Assembly: GCF_003417535.1 (NCBI RefSeq)
Contig: NZ_QVLS01000008.1
Coordinates: 1-64,000 of the forward strand
DNA: 64,000 bases
Direction of reading: 5' to 3'
Origin: Hydrogenophaga borbori
GTDB lineage: Bacteria; Pseudomonadota; Gammaproteobacteria; Burkholderiales; Burkholderiaceae_C
Each line of letters starts with the position of its first letter. Within the stretch, counting starts at the first letter, position 1. The position numbers and the translations under genes were made by a program. Shown one piece after another: positions 17,765 through 27,348 of this stretch. The notes under the pieces are model-generated. The model was not told where the DNA came from and searched no databases. It was given only the letters and a program-made list of their open reading frames with translations.

Positions 17765-19585
17765 TTGCGCTCGCCGCTCCAGGCCCAGGTCGTTCAATGG
17801 CTGGTGCAGCCGGGCGATCCGGTTCGCCTGGGCCAGCCGCTGCTGGTGGTCGAGGCCATGAAGATGGAGCATGAACTCCCGGCCGAGCGCGACGGCCGCC
17901 TGGCCGACCACCTGGTGGCCCCGGGCGAGACCGTGAACGCGGGCGATCCGCTCTGGCGCATCGAGCCGCTCGAGCCGCTGGGGGGGCCGGCACCGCCCCC
18001 CGCCGCCCAGCCTCCATCGCCCGCCGCTCCCGCCGCCGACAGCGAAGCGCTGCAGCGGCTGCGCGCCCGGCTGGCCTTCGTGGAGGACGCCGCGCGCCCC
18101 GAAGCCGTGGCGCGGCGCCATGCGCTGGGCCTGCGGACCGCGCGCGAGAACGTCGCCGACCTGTGCGACCCGGACAGCTTCATCGAATACGGCGCGCTCG
18201 CCGTGGCCGCCCAGGCCGCGCGCCGCGGCGAGGCCGAACTGATCGCGCAGACGCCGGCCGACGGCCTGGTCACCGGCATCGGCGCGGTCAATGGCGCGCT
18301 GTTCGGCGCCGAGCGCTCGCGCACGGCCGTGCTGGCCTACGACGCCACGGTGCTTGCCGGCACGCAGGGCATGCGCAACCACCAGAAGACCGACCGCCTG
18401 CTGGGCATCGCGCTGGACCAGCGCCTGCCCGTGGTGCTGTTCGCCGAAGGCGGTGGGGGCCGGCCGGGCGACACCGACATGCCCATCGTGGCGGGCCTGC
18501 ACGTGGGCACCTTCGCGGCCATGGCGCGCCTGTCGGGGCGGGTGCCGACCATCGGCGTCGCGGCCGGCCGCTGCTTTGCGGGCAACGCGGCCCTGCTGGG
18601 CTGCTGCGACCTGGTCATCGCCACGCGCGGCAGCAACATCGGCATGGGCGGCCCGGCCATGGTCGAGGGCGGTGGCCTGGGCCGCTTCCCGCCCGAGGCG
18701 ATCGGCCCGGCGCAGGTGCAGCACGCCAATGGCGTGATCGACCTGCTGGTGGACGACGAGGCGCAGGCCGTGGCCGCGGCGCGCCGCGCCCTGGCCTTCT
18801 TTCAAGGGCGTGTGGCGCCGCTGCCCTCGCCGCCGCCCGAGCGGCTGCGCGAGGCCTTGCCCGCCAGCCGCTCGCGCAGCTACGACAGCCGCGCGGTGTT
18901 GCATGGCCTGGCCGACGGCGGCAGCGCGCTCTGGCTGCGCGAAGGCTTCGGCCTGGGCATCCACACCGCGCTGGCGCGCTTCGACGGCCGCGCGGTGGGC
19001 GTGCTGGTGAACAACCCGCGGCACCTGGGTGGCGCCATCGATCCCGACGCCGCCGACAAGGCCGCGCGGTTCATGCGCTGGTGCGATGCCCATGGCCTGC
19101 CGCTGCTGAGTCTGGTCGACACGCCGGGTTTCATGGTCGGCCCCGAGGTCGAGGCGCGCGCCCAGGTGCGGCACGCGAGTCGCCTGTTCGTGGCGGCGGC
19201 GGCCTTGCGCGTGCCGTTCTTCAGCGTGGTGTTGCGCAAAGGCTTTGGCCTGGGCGCCATGGGGATGACGGCCGGCGGCTTCCATGCGCCGGGCTTCACC
19301 GTGGCCTGGCCGGGCGCCGAGTTCGGTGCCATGGGCCTGGAAGGGGCGGTGCGCCTGGGTTACCGCAAGGAACTGGAGGCGGTGCCCGAGGGGCCGCAGC
19401 GCCAGGCGCTGTTCGATGAACTGCTGGCGCGGCAGATGGCCCAGGGCGCGGCGATTCCCATGGCCACCACGCTGGAGATCGACGCCGTCATCGACCCGGC
19501 GGACACGCGGGCCTGGCTGTTGCGGGGGCTGGAAGGCGCCAAGCTGCGCGACGGGCCGGCCGTGCGCACGGTGGACCCGTGGTGA
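17765..19585 (+). CDS. Biotinyl-domain / carboxyltransferase fusion (acyl-CoA carboxylase subunit)
   Basis: 606 residues. Residues 1-70 are a biotin-carrier domain with EAMKMEHE, the biotinylated lysine being Lys33 when TTG 17765 is used. A Pro/Ala-rich linker (about 72-95) leads to a full acyl-CoA carboxylase beta-type carboxyltransferase (GTQGMRNHQKTDR, GGGGRPGDTD, VDTPGFMVGPE, GFGLGAMGM). An in-frame stop six bases before the TTG excludes a longer form; no strong ribosome site is visible. Such proteins move CO2 from carboxybiotin to an acyl-CoA. The biotin carboxylase partner is not in this window, and the acyl-CoA substrate is unknown. Confidence 0.88.
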   Translation: MRSPLQAQVVQWLVQPGDPVRLGQPLLVVEAMKMEHELPAERDGRLADHLVAPGETVNAGDPLWRIEPLEPLGGPAPPPAAQPPSPAAPAADSEALQRLRARLAFVEDAARPEAVARRHALGLRTARENVADLCDPDSFIEYGALAVAAQAARRGEAELIAQTPADGLVTGIGAVNGALFGAERSRTAVLAYDATVLAGTQGMRNHQKTDRLLGIALDQRLPVVLFAEGGGGRPGDTDMPIVAGLHVGTFAAMARLSGRVPTIGVAAGRCFAGNAALLGCCDLVIATRGSNIGMGGPAMVEGGGLGRFPPEAIGPAQVQHANGVIDLLVDDEAQAVAAARRALAFFQGRVAPLPSPPPERLREALPASRSRSYDSRAVLHGLADGGSALWLREGFGLGIHTALARFDGRAVGVLVNNPRHLGGAIDPDAADKAARFMRWCDAHGLPLLSLVDTPGFMVGPEVEARAQVRHASRLFVAAAALRVPFFSVVLRKGFGLGAMGMTAGGFHAPGFTVAWPGAEFGAMGLEGAVRLGYRKELEAVPEGPQRQALFDELLARQMAQGAAIPMATTLEIDAVIDPADTRAWLLRGLEGAKLRDGPAVRTVDPW

Positions 19586-19592
19586 GGCGCCG

Positions 19593-20078
19593 CTAGAGCA
19601 GCTCGCCGAAACCGGTGCTGCGCACGCCCGCGGTGGCCAGCGGCGGCGCAGTCTGGTTGATGTTCACCCAGAACTCGCACACGTGTTTCATGGCGCTGAG
19701 GAACTGCGAGAACTCGGTCGGCTTGGCGATGTAGGCGTTGGTGCCGGCGTCGTAAGCGCGCAGCAGGTCGCTCGGCTCGGTGGACGAGGTGAGCACCACC
19801 ACGGGAATGTTGTGCAGGATGTCCGAGCTCTTGATCTCGCGCAGCACGCCGATGCCATCGAGCAGCGGCATCTTCAGGTCCAGCAGCACCAGCACCGGGT
19901 TGCTGCCCGGGCGGTTGGCGAACTGGTTGCGCCGGAACAGGTAGTCCAGGGCCTGCATGCCGTCGGAGACGTGCGTCACGCGACCGTCCAGACCGTGGCG
20001 CGAGAGCGCGAGCTTGGTGAGTTCGGCGTCGTCGGGGTTGTCCTCGACGAGAAGGATGGCATCGGCGGTCTTGTTCAT
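19593..20078 (-). CDS. Single-domain response regulator (Rcp1-like)
   Basis: 161 residues, receiver domain only: acidic pocket VEDNPDDAE, phosphoacceptor Asp67 in LLDLKMPLLDG, Thr/Ser in VVLTSST and conserved Lys in YIAKPTEFSQF. The insertion NQFANRPGSNP before the Asp strand is typical of Rcp1/phytochrome-partner type receivers. Its ATG overlaps the stop of the upstream histidine kinase gene by 4 nt, so translation is coupled and it is the obvious phosphorylation partner. With no output domain it probably signals by protein contact or acts in a phosphorelay. Confidence 0.93.
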   Translation of the reverse strand: MNKTADAILLVEDNPDDAELTKLALSRHGLDGRVTHVSDGMQALDYLFRRNQFANRPGSNPVLVLLDLKMPLLDGIGVLREIKSSDILHNIPVVVLTSSTEPSDLLRAYDAGTNAYIAKPTEFSQFLSAMKHVCEFWVNINQTAPPLATAGVRSTGFGELL

Positions 20079-23000
20079 GGTTCCAGGGGTGCCGGCATGG
20101 AATCGGTGGGATCGGGTGCTCGGGGGCCGTCGATGGGAAGGGCGAAATGGAAGACGCTGCCTTCACCCAGGCGGCTTTCCGCCCAGATGCTGCCGCCATG
20201 GCGCTCCACGATACGACGGGTCAGGGCAAGGCCGATGCCCGTGCCCTCGAATTCCGACGCGCGGTGCAGGCGCTGGAACACGCCGAAGAGTTTCTGCGCG
20301 TACTTGGTGTCGAAGCCGACGCCGTTGTCGCGCACGGAGAAGGTGTAGCCGCGCACCGGGTCCAGGTGCCAGCTGACCCCGATGACGGCGCGCTCGCGTG
20401 GCCGCGTGTACTTGAAGGCGTTGCCCAGCAGGTTGGCCCACACCTCGCGCAGCAGCAGGGCGTCGCCGTGCACGATGGGCAGGTCGGAGGCGATCTGCCA
20501 GTCCACCACGCGCCCATCGGTGTCGTGCGCGAGCTGCGAGACCACGGCGCTGACGAGGTGGTTGAAGTCGACCGGCGCAATGTTCACCGCCGCGCGGCCC
20601 AGGCGCGAGAAGGCCAGCAGGCCATCGATGAGCTGGCTCATGTGGCGCGCCGAGTTGCCGATGGTGGCGAGGTAGCGCGTGGTGGTTTCGTCGCGCTGCA
20701 GGCCCAGGTGCTCTTCCAGCAGGCTCACGAAGCTGGAGATGTGGCGCAGCGGCGAGCGCAGGTCGTGCGAGACCGAGTAGGAGAAGGACTCGAGGTCCCG
20801 GTTGGCGGCCAGCAGCTGCTCGGTGCGCTCGACGACGCGCTTTTCCAGCTCGTCGTTGATGTTGCGCATGAGGTCGTCGAGCTGCTTCGCGTCCGTCATG
20901 TCGCGGTTGATCTTGGCGAAGCCCTTGAGGTCGCCGCGCTGGTCGCGCAGCGCGATCAGCACCGAGTGCGACCAGTAGCGCGAGCCGTCCTTGCGCAGCT
21001 GCCAGCTTTGCACGTCGTGCTGCCCGCGCGAGGCGGCCAGGCGCAGCATGCGCTCGGCGTCGGCGCGGCCGGCGGCTTCGTCCACCGGATCGAACAGCAC
21101 GCCGTAGTGGCGGCCCAGCATCTGCACGGGCGAGTAGCCGTCCATGCGCTGGGCGCTGTCGGTCCAGTCGGTGATGAAGCCGTTGGCGTCGAGGAAGAAG
21201 ATGCAGTAGTCGCGCAGGTTGTCCACCATCAGGCGGAAGCGCTGCTCGCTTTCCAGCAACTCGGCCGAGCGTTCCTGGATGCGTTGCTCGAGCTCCTCGT
21301 TCAGGTGGTTGACGCGTTCCTCGACGCGCTTGCGCTCGGTAATGTCGATGATCTGCACGAACACGCCGCGGACCTTGCCGTCCGGCCCCGGGTCGGGCAG
21401 GTAGTTCGCGCTCATGAAGATCGGCGTGCCGTCGGGCATGCGGCGCCAGGCCTCGAAATGCTGCGAGGTGCCGGCCAGCGCGCCGCGCATGCGCGGCTCG
21501 ATGTCGGCCCAGATGTCGGGGGCCACGCAGCGGCTCAGGTGCTGGCCCACGATGCGCTGCGGGTCCATGCCGTAGACCCGCAGGTGCTCGGCGTTGGCGA
21601 AGCGGAAGTGCAGGTCCGCGTCGAGGTAGGCGATGAGGCCCGGCACGCGGTCGGTGATGGACTGCAGGAAGTGCTGCTGGCGGCGCAGCGCGTCCTCGGC
21701 CGCCCGGCGGCGGGTGATGTCGACCACCGTGGTGTTGCTGCGCAGGAAACGGCCCTGCGGATCGCGCACCGTGGTGGACGAGACCAGCGCGTAGAAGCGT
21801 GTGCCGTCGCGGCGCAGCATCTCGTACTCCACGCCGTCGAGCGCGTCGTCCTGCAGCATGCGGTGCATGTGCGAATCCAGCAGCGGCACCTGGTGCGGCG
21901 GGATCACGTCGCGGAAGTTGAGCTTGCCCACCACCTCGTCGCGCGTGTAGCCCAGCCACTCCAGCTCGGTGTCGTTGATGGAGACGAAGATGCCGTCGAT
22001 GTCGAGCGAGTGGTAGCCGCAGGGCGCGCGGTTGTACAGGGCGTTGGCCTGCTCGAGCGCGCGCGCGAGCCGCTGGTTGGCCTGCGAGACGCGGTCTTCC
22101 GAGGCCTTGCGCTCGGTGATGTCGATCATCTGGATGATCAGGCCCTGCACCTGGCCATCCATCTGGAAGGGGATGTATTCGATGCTGGCGTAGTACGGCT
22201 CGCCGCCCGGGAAACGGCGTTCGCCCTCGAAGCGCTGAGGCTCGCCCGCGAGCGCGGCGCTCAGGCGGTCGCGCACGGACTCGTAGACCTTGCGGTCGGC
22301 GATCTCACTGAGGTGCAGGCCGACCACCGAGTCGTGCGAGCGGTCCTCCCGCCAGCGGGTGTAGCTGGCGTTGGCGAAGCGGCAGATGAGGTCGCGGTCG
22401 AAGAAGGCGATCTGCACCGGCGCGTTGTCGCTGATGGTCTGCATGAACCGGCTCTGCGCGGCCAGCGCCTGCTGCGCCGCCTTCAGGGCGGTGATGTCGA
22501 TCAGTGTGTTGTTGGAGCGCAGGAAGCGCCCCTTGCTGTCGTGCACGGCCGTGCTGCTGACGAGCGCCGAGAAGGTGCTGCCGTCGCGGCGGCGCACCAC
22601 GGTCTCGATCGGGTCGAGCTTCTCGCCGGCGACCAGGCGGTTCAGGCGCTCCAGCACCAGTTCCTGGTTGCCGTCACCGGGTGGCACCATGTCGCGCACG
22701 TTGAGCTTGCCGATCACCTCGTGGCGCTCGTAGCCGAGCCAGTCGAGTTCGGTGCGGTTGATGAGCACCAGGGTCCCGTTGGCATCGAACGAGTGGTAGC
22801 CGCAGGGGGCCTGGTTGTAGAGCGCCTGCGCCTCGGCCAGCGCCATGCTCACGCGCTCCTTGGCTTCGGCCAGTTCCTCGGTGCGTTCCTTGACGCGCTT
22901 TTCGAGCTCGGCATTGAAGCGGCGGATCTCGTCCTGCTGCTGGTGCAGTTCGGTGATGTCGCGCGAGACCGCCAGCAGCATGACGGGCTGGCCCTGGGCG

Positions 23001-23944
23001 TCGCAGATCGGCGTGAGCGCGGTGTCCCACCACTTGGGCGTGCCCTTGAAGGTGTTGCCGAAGGCGACGAAGCGCGAGCCCTTGCCCTGGCGCGCGGCGG
23101 CGACGGCGTCGCGCGCGAGCGTGCCACCTTCCTCGGGCCACCAGGTGGTCCAGTCGCTCAGGCGCACTTCCTCGAAATCGTCCACCTCGACCAGCCGGCA
23201 GCCCTGCTCGGTCATCTGCACCACGCGCCCTTCCAGGTCGAGCACCTTGGTGCAGTCGGGGCTGCTGGCGATGATCTGGCGGTTGAGTTCGTCCTTGATG
23301 CGGGCCTCGGCCTCGAGCACGCGCATCGGGGTGATGTCCTGCACGAAGCCGAGCTGGCTGACGACACGGCCGCTGGCGTCGCGCAGCGGTGCGTTGCGCG
23401 TCAGCACGTACACGGTCTCGTTGCCCGGCTTGACGATGCGGAACTCGACGTTGAGGCTTTCGCCGCGCGAGATGCCACGCACCCAGGCGGCCTGCACGCG
23501 CTCCAGGTCTTCGGGGTGCACGCGGGCGAGCCAGCCGAAGTTGGGAAAGTCCTCGCGCTGCAGGCCGAAGATCTGCTGCAGCTGGCTGTCGATGTGGGTC
23601 AGCAGCCCGCCCTCGTCGGTGCGGAACACGCCGATGGGGAACACGCTCGCCAGCGCGGCGAACAGGGCCTCGAACTCGAGTTTGGCCTGGGCGGGACGGC
23701 CGTCGCGGTCGGCGTCCAGGGCCGAGGCCAGTGACAGCGGCAGGTCGGCGCGCAGCCCCGGCTGGCTCGCGTCGGCGGCCGGGTTCAGGCCGCTGAGCTG
23801 CTGGGCGTAGCGCTGGCGCAGGTACTCGTTCTCGGCGCGCAGCGTGCGCAGCTCCAGCTGCATGGCCCGCTCGCGTTCGCTGACGCCGGCCTCGCCGTCG
23901 CGGCGGGCCAGGGGCGCATCGGTGGGCGAAAGGCGGGCGCTCAT
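20075..23944 (-). CDS. Giant multi-PAS sensor histidine kinase
   Basis: 1289 residues from ATG 23944; a longer in-frame form would run into the glcD-like gene. A short coiled-coil N-terminus (LRTLRAENEYLRQRY) precedes about seven PAS/PAC modules, several ending in DITERK, then a HisKA domain with the phosphoacceptor His at about 1060 (SYSVSHDLRSP) and a HATPase domain (ANLLGNAFKYT, NGVGFD, GTGIGLAL). No membrane segment is evident, so it is a cytoplasmic sensor. Two PAS pairs are internal duplicates 261 codons apart, each starting with APCGYHS. It is coupled to the downstream receiver protein. Confidence 0.94.
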   Translation of the reverse strand: MSARLSPTDAPLARRDGEAGVSERERAMQLELRTLRAENEYLRQRYAQQLSGLNPAADASQPGLRADLPLSLASALDADRDGRPAQAKLEFEALFAALASVFPIGVFRTDEGGLLTHIDSQLQQIFGLQREDFPNFGWLARVHPEDLERVQAAWVRGISRGESLNVEFRIVKPGNETVYVLTRNAPLRDASGRVVSQLGFVQDITPMRVLEAEARIKDELNRQIIASSPDCTKVLDLEGRVVQMTEQGCRLVEVDDFEEVRLSDWTTWWPEEGGTLARDAVAAARQGKGSRFVAFGNTFKGTPKWWDTALTPICDAQGQPVMLLAVSRDITELHQQQDEIRRFNAELEKRVKERTEELAEAKERVSMALAEAQALYNQAPCGYHSFDANGTLVLINRTELDWLGYERHEVIGKLNVRDMVPPGDGNQELVLERLNRLVAGEKLDPIETVVRRRDGSTFSALVSSTAVHDSKGRFLRSNNTLIDITALKAAQQALAAQSRFMQTISDNAPVQIAFFDRDLICRFANASYTRWREDRSHDSVVGLHLSEIADRKVYESVRDRLSAALAGEPQRFEGERRFPGGEPYYASIEYIPFQMDGQVQGLIIQMIDITERKASEDRVSQANQRLARALEQANALYNRAPCGYHSLDIDGIFVSINDTELEWLGYTRDEVVGKLNFRDVIPPHQVPLLDSHMHRMLQDDALDGVEYEMLRRDGTRFYALVSSTTVRDPQGRFLRSNTTVVDITRRRAAEDALRRQQHFLQSITDRVPGLIAYLDADLHFRFANAEHLRVYGMDPQRIVGQHLSRCVAPDIWADIEPRMRGALAGTSQHFEAWRRMPDGTPIFMSANYLPDPGPDGKVRGVFVQIIDITERKRVEERVNHLNEELEQRIQERSAELLESEQRFRLMVDNLRDYCIFFLDANGFITDWTDSAQRMDGYSPVQMLGRHYGVLFDPVDEAAGRADAERMLRLAASRGQHDVQSWQLRKDGSRYWSHSVLIALRDQRGDLKGFAKINRDMTDAKQLDDLMRNINDELEKRVVERTEQLLAANRDLESFSYSVSHDLRSPLRHISSFVSLLEEHLGLQRDETTTRYLATIGNSARHMSQLIDGLLAFSRLGRAAVNIAPVDFNHLVSAVVSQLAHDTDGRVVDWQIASDLPIVHGDALLLREVWANLLGNAFKYTRPRERAVIGVSWHLDPVRGYTFSVRDNGVGFDTKYAQKLFGVFQRLHRASEFEGTGIGLALTRRIVERHGGSIWAESRLGEGSVFHFALPIDGPRAPDPTDSMPAPLEP

Positions 23945-23993
23945 TGGAGGCAATGTACCCCAGCCCAGGGGGCCTGCCGCGTGGAACAGCGCC

Positions 23994-25496
23994 CTAAAAC
24001 CGGGGGAGATCCGGGTGCGGCAACCGCCCGCCGCGCACCAGCAACCGCCCGTACTCCGCACAACGTTGCAAGGTCGGGATCACTTTGCCGGGATTGAGTA
24101 ATTCTTTGGCATCAAAAGCGCGCTTGATGCCGAACATCTGATCGTTCTCTTCCGCGCTGAACTGCACACACATGCTGTTGAGCTTTTCCACACCGACGCC
24201 GTGCTCGCCGGTGACGGTGCCGCCCATGGCGACGCTGGTCTCCAGGATGTCGGCGCCGAAGCGCTCGCAGCGCTGGAGCTGGTCGGGGTCGTTGGCGTCG
24301 AACAGGATCAGCGGGTGCAGGTTGCCGTCGCCCGCGTGGAAGACGTTGGCGCAGCGCAGGCCGTAGGTGGTCTCCATGGCCTGGATGGCCAGCAGGATGT
24401 CGGCCAGGCGCTTGCGCGGGATGGTCGAGTCCATGCACATGTAGTCGGGGCTGATGCGCCCGCTTGCCGGGAAGGCGTTCTTGCGGCCGCTCCAGAAGCG
24501 CAGGCGCTCGGCCTCGTCGCGGCTGACGGTGATGGCGGTGGCGCCGCAGCCGCGCAGCACGGCACTCATGCGGTCGATTTCCTCGGCCACCTCCTCGGGT
24601 GTGCCGTCGCTTTCGCACAGCAGGATGGCCTCGGCGGACAGGTCGTAGCCGGCGTGCACGAAGTCCTCGACGGCGGCCGTCATGGGCTTGTCCATCATTT
24701 CCAGTCCGGCCGGGATGATGCCGGCGGCGATCACCGACGCGACCGCGTCGCCCGCCTTTCGCACGTCGTCGAAGCTGGCCATGATGCAGCGCGCCAGCTG
24801 CGGCCTGGGCACCAGCTTGACCACCACCTCCACGGTGATCGCCAGCATGCCCTCGCTGCCGACCACCAGGGGCAGCAGATCGAGGCCGGGCGTGTCCAGG
24901 GCCTCGCCGCCGAAGGTGACGGGCTCGCCTTCGATGGTGAAGCCGCGCACCTGCAGCACGTTGTGGATGGTCAGGCCGTACTTGAGGCAGTGCACGCCGC
25001 CCGAGTTCTCGGCCACGTTGCCGCCGATGGTGCAGGCGATCTGGCTGCTGGGGTCGGGGGCGTAGTACAGGCCATGCGGCGCGGCGGCCTCGCTGATGGC
25101 CAGGTTGCGCACGCCGGCCTGCACGGTGGCGGTGCGCGAGCGCGGGTCGATGCGCAGGATGCGGTTGAACTTGGCCAGGGACAGCACCACGCCCAGGGCA
25201 TGCGGCATGGCGCCGCCGGACAGGCCGGTGCCGGCGCCGCGCGCCACCACGGGCACGTCCAGCGCGTGGCAGGCCTTGAGCACGGCGGCCACCTGGGCCT
25301 CGGTCTCGGGCAGGGCCACCACCATCGGGCGCTCGCGGTAGGCGGTGAGGCCGTCGCATTCGTAGGGGATGGTGTCCTCGGGCTGCCACAGCAGCGCGTG
25401 GGCGGGCAGCAGGGGCGCCAGGGCGCGCACCACGGCGGCCTGGCGCTCGGCGCGGGCCAGGCGCTGGGCCTGGTCGGGGTGGGGTGGGGCGTTCAT
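23994..25496 (-). CDS. FAD-linked 2-hydroxyacid oxidase, GlcD-like
   Basis: 500 residues from ATG 25496. FAD-binding PCMH domain (ARGAGTGLSGGAMP, IGGNVAENSGGVHCLKYG) and C-terminal FAD-oxidase domain (NVFHAGDGNLHP, GGTVTGEHGVGVEK, FDAKELLNPGKV). Length and motifs match the GlcD subunit of glycolate oxidase, which oxidises glycolate or D-lactate to the 2-keto acid. The partner genes glcE and glcF are not adjacent, so this may be a stand-alone D-2-hydroxyacid dehydrogenase paralogue. It ends 49 bp before the histidine kinase start. Confidence 0.9.
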   Translation of the reverse strand: MNAPPHPDQAQRLARAERQAAVVRALAPLLPAHALLWQPEDTIPYECDGLTAYRERPMVVALPETEAQVAAVLKACHALDVPVVARGAGTGLSGGAMPHALGVVLSLAKFNRILRIDPRSRTATVQAGVRNLAISEAAAPHGLYYAPDPSSQIACTIGGNVAENSGGVHCLKYGLTIHNVLQVRGFTIEGEPVTFGGEALDTPGLDLLPLVVGSEGMLAITVEVVVKLVPRPQLARCIMASFDDVRKAGDAVASVIAAGIIPAGLEMMDKPMTAAVEDFVHAGYDLSAEAILLCESDGTPEEVAEEIDRMSAVLRGCGATAITVSRDEAERLRFWSGRKNAFPASGRISPDYMCMDSTIPRKRLADILLAIQAMETTYGLRCANVFHAGDGNLHPLILFDANDPDQLQRCERFGADILETSVAMGGTVTGEHGVGVEKLNSMCVQFSAEENDQMFGIKRAFDAKELLNPGKVIPTLQRCAEYGRLLVRGGRLPHPDLPRF

Positions 25497-25681
25497 GGCG
25501 GGGGCGTGGGTGGCGGACCAGTGTAGGCGCGCCGGGCCCGGCGGGGGTTGAAAAATCCTGCAGCGGCTGTTGACGAGCGGCGGGGGCGCGGGGTCTTGAA
25601 ATGTTCCGGGGGCGACTTCAGTTGGGAGGCTCACCGGTGCCGCGGTGGTCGCGGCGCCCTCGAATCTGGAGGACTTTCACC

Positions 25682-26104
25682 ATGACCGGACTCATTGCCC
25701 GCAACAGCCTGTTCGATGACCTGTTCCGCGACGTCGCGCCCGGCTTCTTCGTCAAGCCGCTGCACGGCGACGCCCTGCCCGCGCAGATCAAGGTGGACGT
25801 GAAGGAAACGCCCGTGGCCTACACCGTGGACGCCGAACTGCCGGGCGTGGCCAAGGACGACATCCAGGTCACCATCGAGGACGACGTGGTTACCCTGCGC
25901 GCCGAGGTCAAGCAGCAGGACGAGCAGCGCGACGGCCAGCGCGTGCTGCGCAGCGAGCGCTACTACGGCGCCGTCTCGCGCGCCTTTCAGCTGCCGCAGC
26001 GCGTGGACAAGGACGCGTCCAAGGCGCGCTTTGACAACGGCGTGCTGCGGCTGACGCTGCCGAAGAAGGCCGCCACCTCGGCCCAGCGCCTGGCGATCGA
26101 CTGA
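25682..26104 (+). CDS. Small heat shock protein, Hsp20/alpha-crystallin family
   Basis: 140 residues from ATG 25682, preceded by a strong GGAGGA site. The alpha-crystallin domain spans about residues 38-130 (KVDVKETPVAYTVDAELPGV, DDVVTLRAEVK, SRAFQLPQRVD, FDNGVLRLTLPKK); the A-x-x-x-n-G-v-L signature is visible as ARFDNGVLRLTLPK. It is an ATP-independent holdase that protects unfolding proteins in the cytoplasm. A CTTGAA hexamer at 25595-25600 resembles a heat-shock -35 box but lacks a matching -10. Confidence 0.95.
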   Translation: MTGLIARNSLFDDLFRDVAPGFFVKPLHGDALPAQIKVDVKETPVAYTVDAELPGVAKDDIQVTIEDDVVTLRAEVKQQDEQRDGQRVLRSERYYGAVSRAFQLPQRVDKDASKARFDNGVLRLTLPKKAATSAQRLAID

Positions 26105-26135
26105 ACGGAAAGCGGGTGGGCGCCGGTCGCGGCGC

Positions 26136-27331
26136 TCATTCGCCGCGGATATCGACGAGTTCCAGTACCTCGTCGATGCGCACGAACGATGACGAGCCTT
26201 GACGCAGTGGCGAATCCACCTCGAATCGCACCACGCGCTGGAGTTCCGGTGCATACCAGGCGGTGGCGGCGTAAGCCCCCGAAGCTTCCATGGATGGCAG
26301 CAGGCGGCGCGTGTAGCCCGTGAAGCTCACACGCACCGCCGCGTACTCGCGCTCAGCGATGCGCACCGTGGTGGCGTCCGTCGCCCGCGCGCGCAACTGC
26401 ATGCCCACAGTGACTTCCCCCCGTTTGACGGTGTAGTCCAGGCGCCAGGAGGCGCCGACCTCGGGGGGCGTGGCGATCCATCCACCCGGCGGCATGGCCA
26501 GGTCGAATTCGCCCGCTTCCGGCGCCACTGTGCCGTTCTCGCCCTTCAGCGGCTTGACGATGGAGCGCTGCTGGCCAGTGAGTCGGTCGCGCAGTCGGTA
26601 CACCAGCACACGTTCGCTGGTCGCGGGAGCGGCGGCGACCGTGACCTTGGGCATTCCCCTCATGGCCAGCGCGGCCTGGGCACGCGCGGGTATCTCGGCG
26701 ATCCAGTCCGCTGGCAGCGCGAAGTTCAGGTTCTGTGAGTCGCGCAGGCCGGCGCTGGTGATGCCGATCAGCCGGCCCTGCTCATCGAACAGGCCGCGGC
26801 CGCTGGAGCCGGGCGAGATGGGTACCGAGATCTGCAGCGCCTCGATGGCACCGCTGGCGCCGCGCCGGATGCCCGAGAGCAGGCCGTCGCTGATGGTGGT
26901 TTCCAGCCCGCGCGGCGCGCCGATGGCGTAGACGGCGCCCCCGCGCGCAGGCTCTCGGCGGGGGCAATGGCCACGGCGGGCGCAGTGAAATTGGCGACCT
27001 TGAGCTGGCACAGGTCGCGTTCGGTGTCGGGATGCTCCAGCGTGGCGCCGAAGCTCATGTTGTCGCGCCCGACCGACACCGAGCGGGCGCGCCGCAGCAC
27101 ATGGCAGTTGGTGATCAGCCGCCCCGGGCCGATGACGACGGCACTGCCCTGCATCAGCGGGCGCCGCTCGCCATCCAGCGTGTGCACCACCCAGACGCTG
27201 GGGGCGAGCCGCTCGAACAGGGCCTCGGGGGTGAGCGAGGGCTGGGCTTGGGCGGCGGCCGACAGGCTCAGCGCGATGAGAGCGGCGGCGCCACGGCGGT
27301 CGAGGAAGAGCGGCCGTCGTGAATGAGGCAT
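26136..27331 (-). pseudogene. Frameshifted secreted trypsin-like serine protease (tandem duplicate)
   Basis: Reading from ATG 27331 gives a signal peptide (ALIALSLSAAAQAQ) and a chymotrypsin-fold start with NCHVL and ERDLCQL, then the frame is lost near 26934-26945 in a GC-rich run just before AIGAPRG. The following frame restores the rest, including SPGSSGRGLFDE, to a stop at 26136. The total span is 1196 bp, one base short of a whole number of codons, so a single lost base explains it; the neighbouring paralogue reads GARVYAIG at this point. The serine loop has GSSGRG where the paralogue has GSSGGG. It is either a real pseudogene or a sequencing error. Confidence 0.8.
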
Positions 27332-27348
27332 GGGGATCCAGGGGATGT

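Noticed and set aside
20075..24061. Longer start at 24061 for the multi-PAS kinase
   Set aside because: It would overlap the glcD-like gene by 68 bp and add a Cys/Gly-rich segment without domain features; ATG 23944 avoids both.
25595..25600. Sigma-32-like -35 box (CTTGAA) upstream of hsp20
   Set aside because: The hexamer fits, but no CCCCAT-like -10 is found at the right distance, so I did not list it as a promoter.
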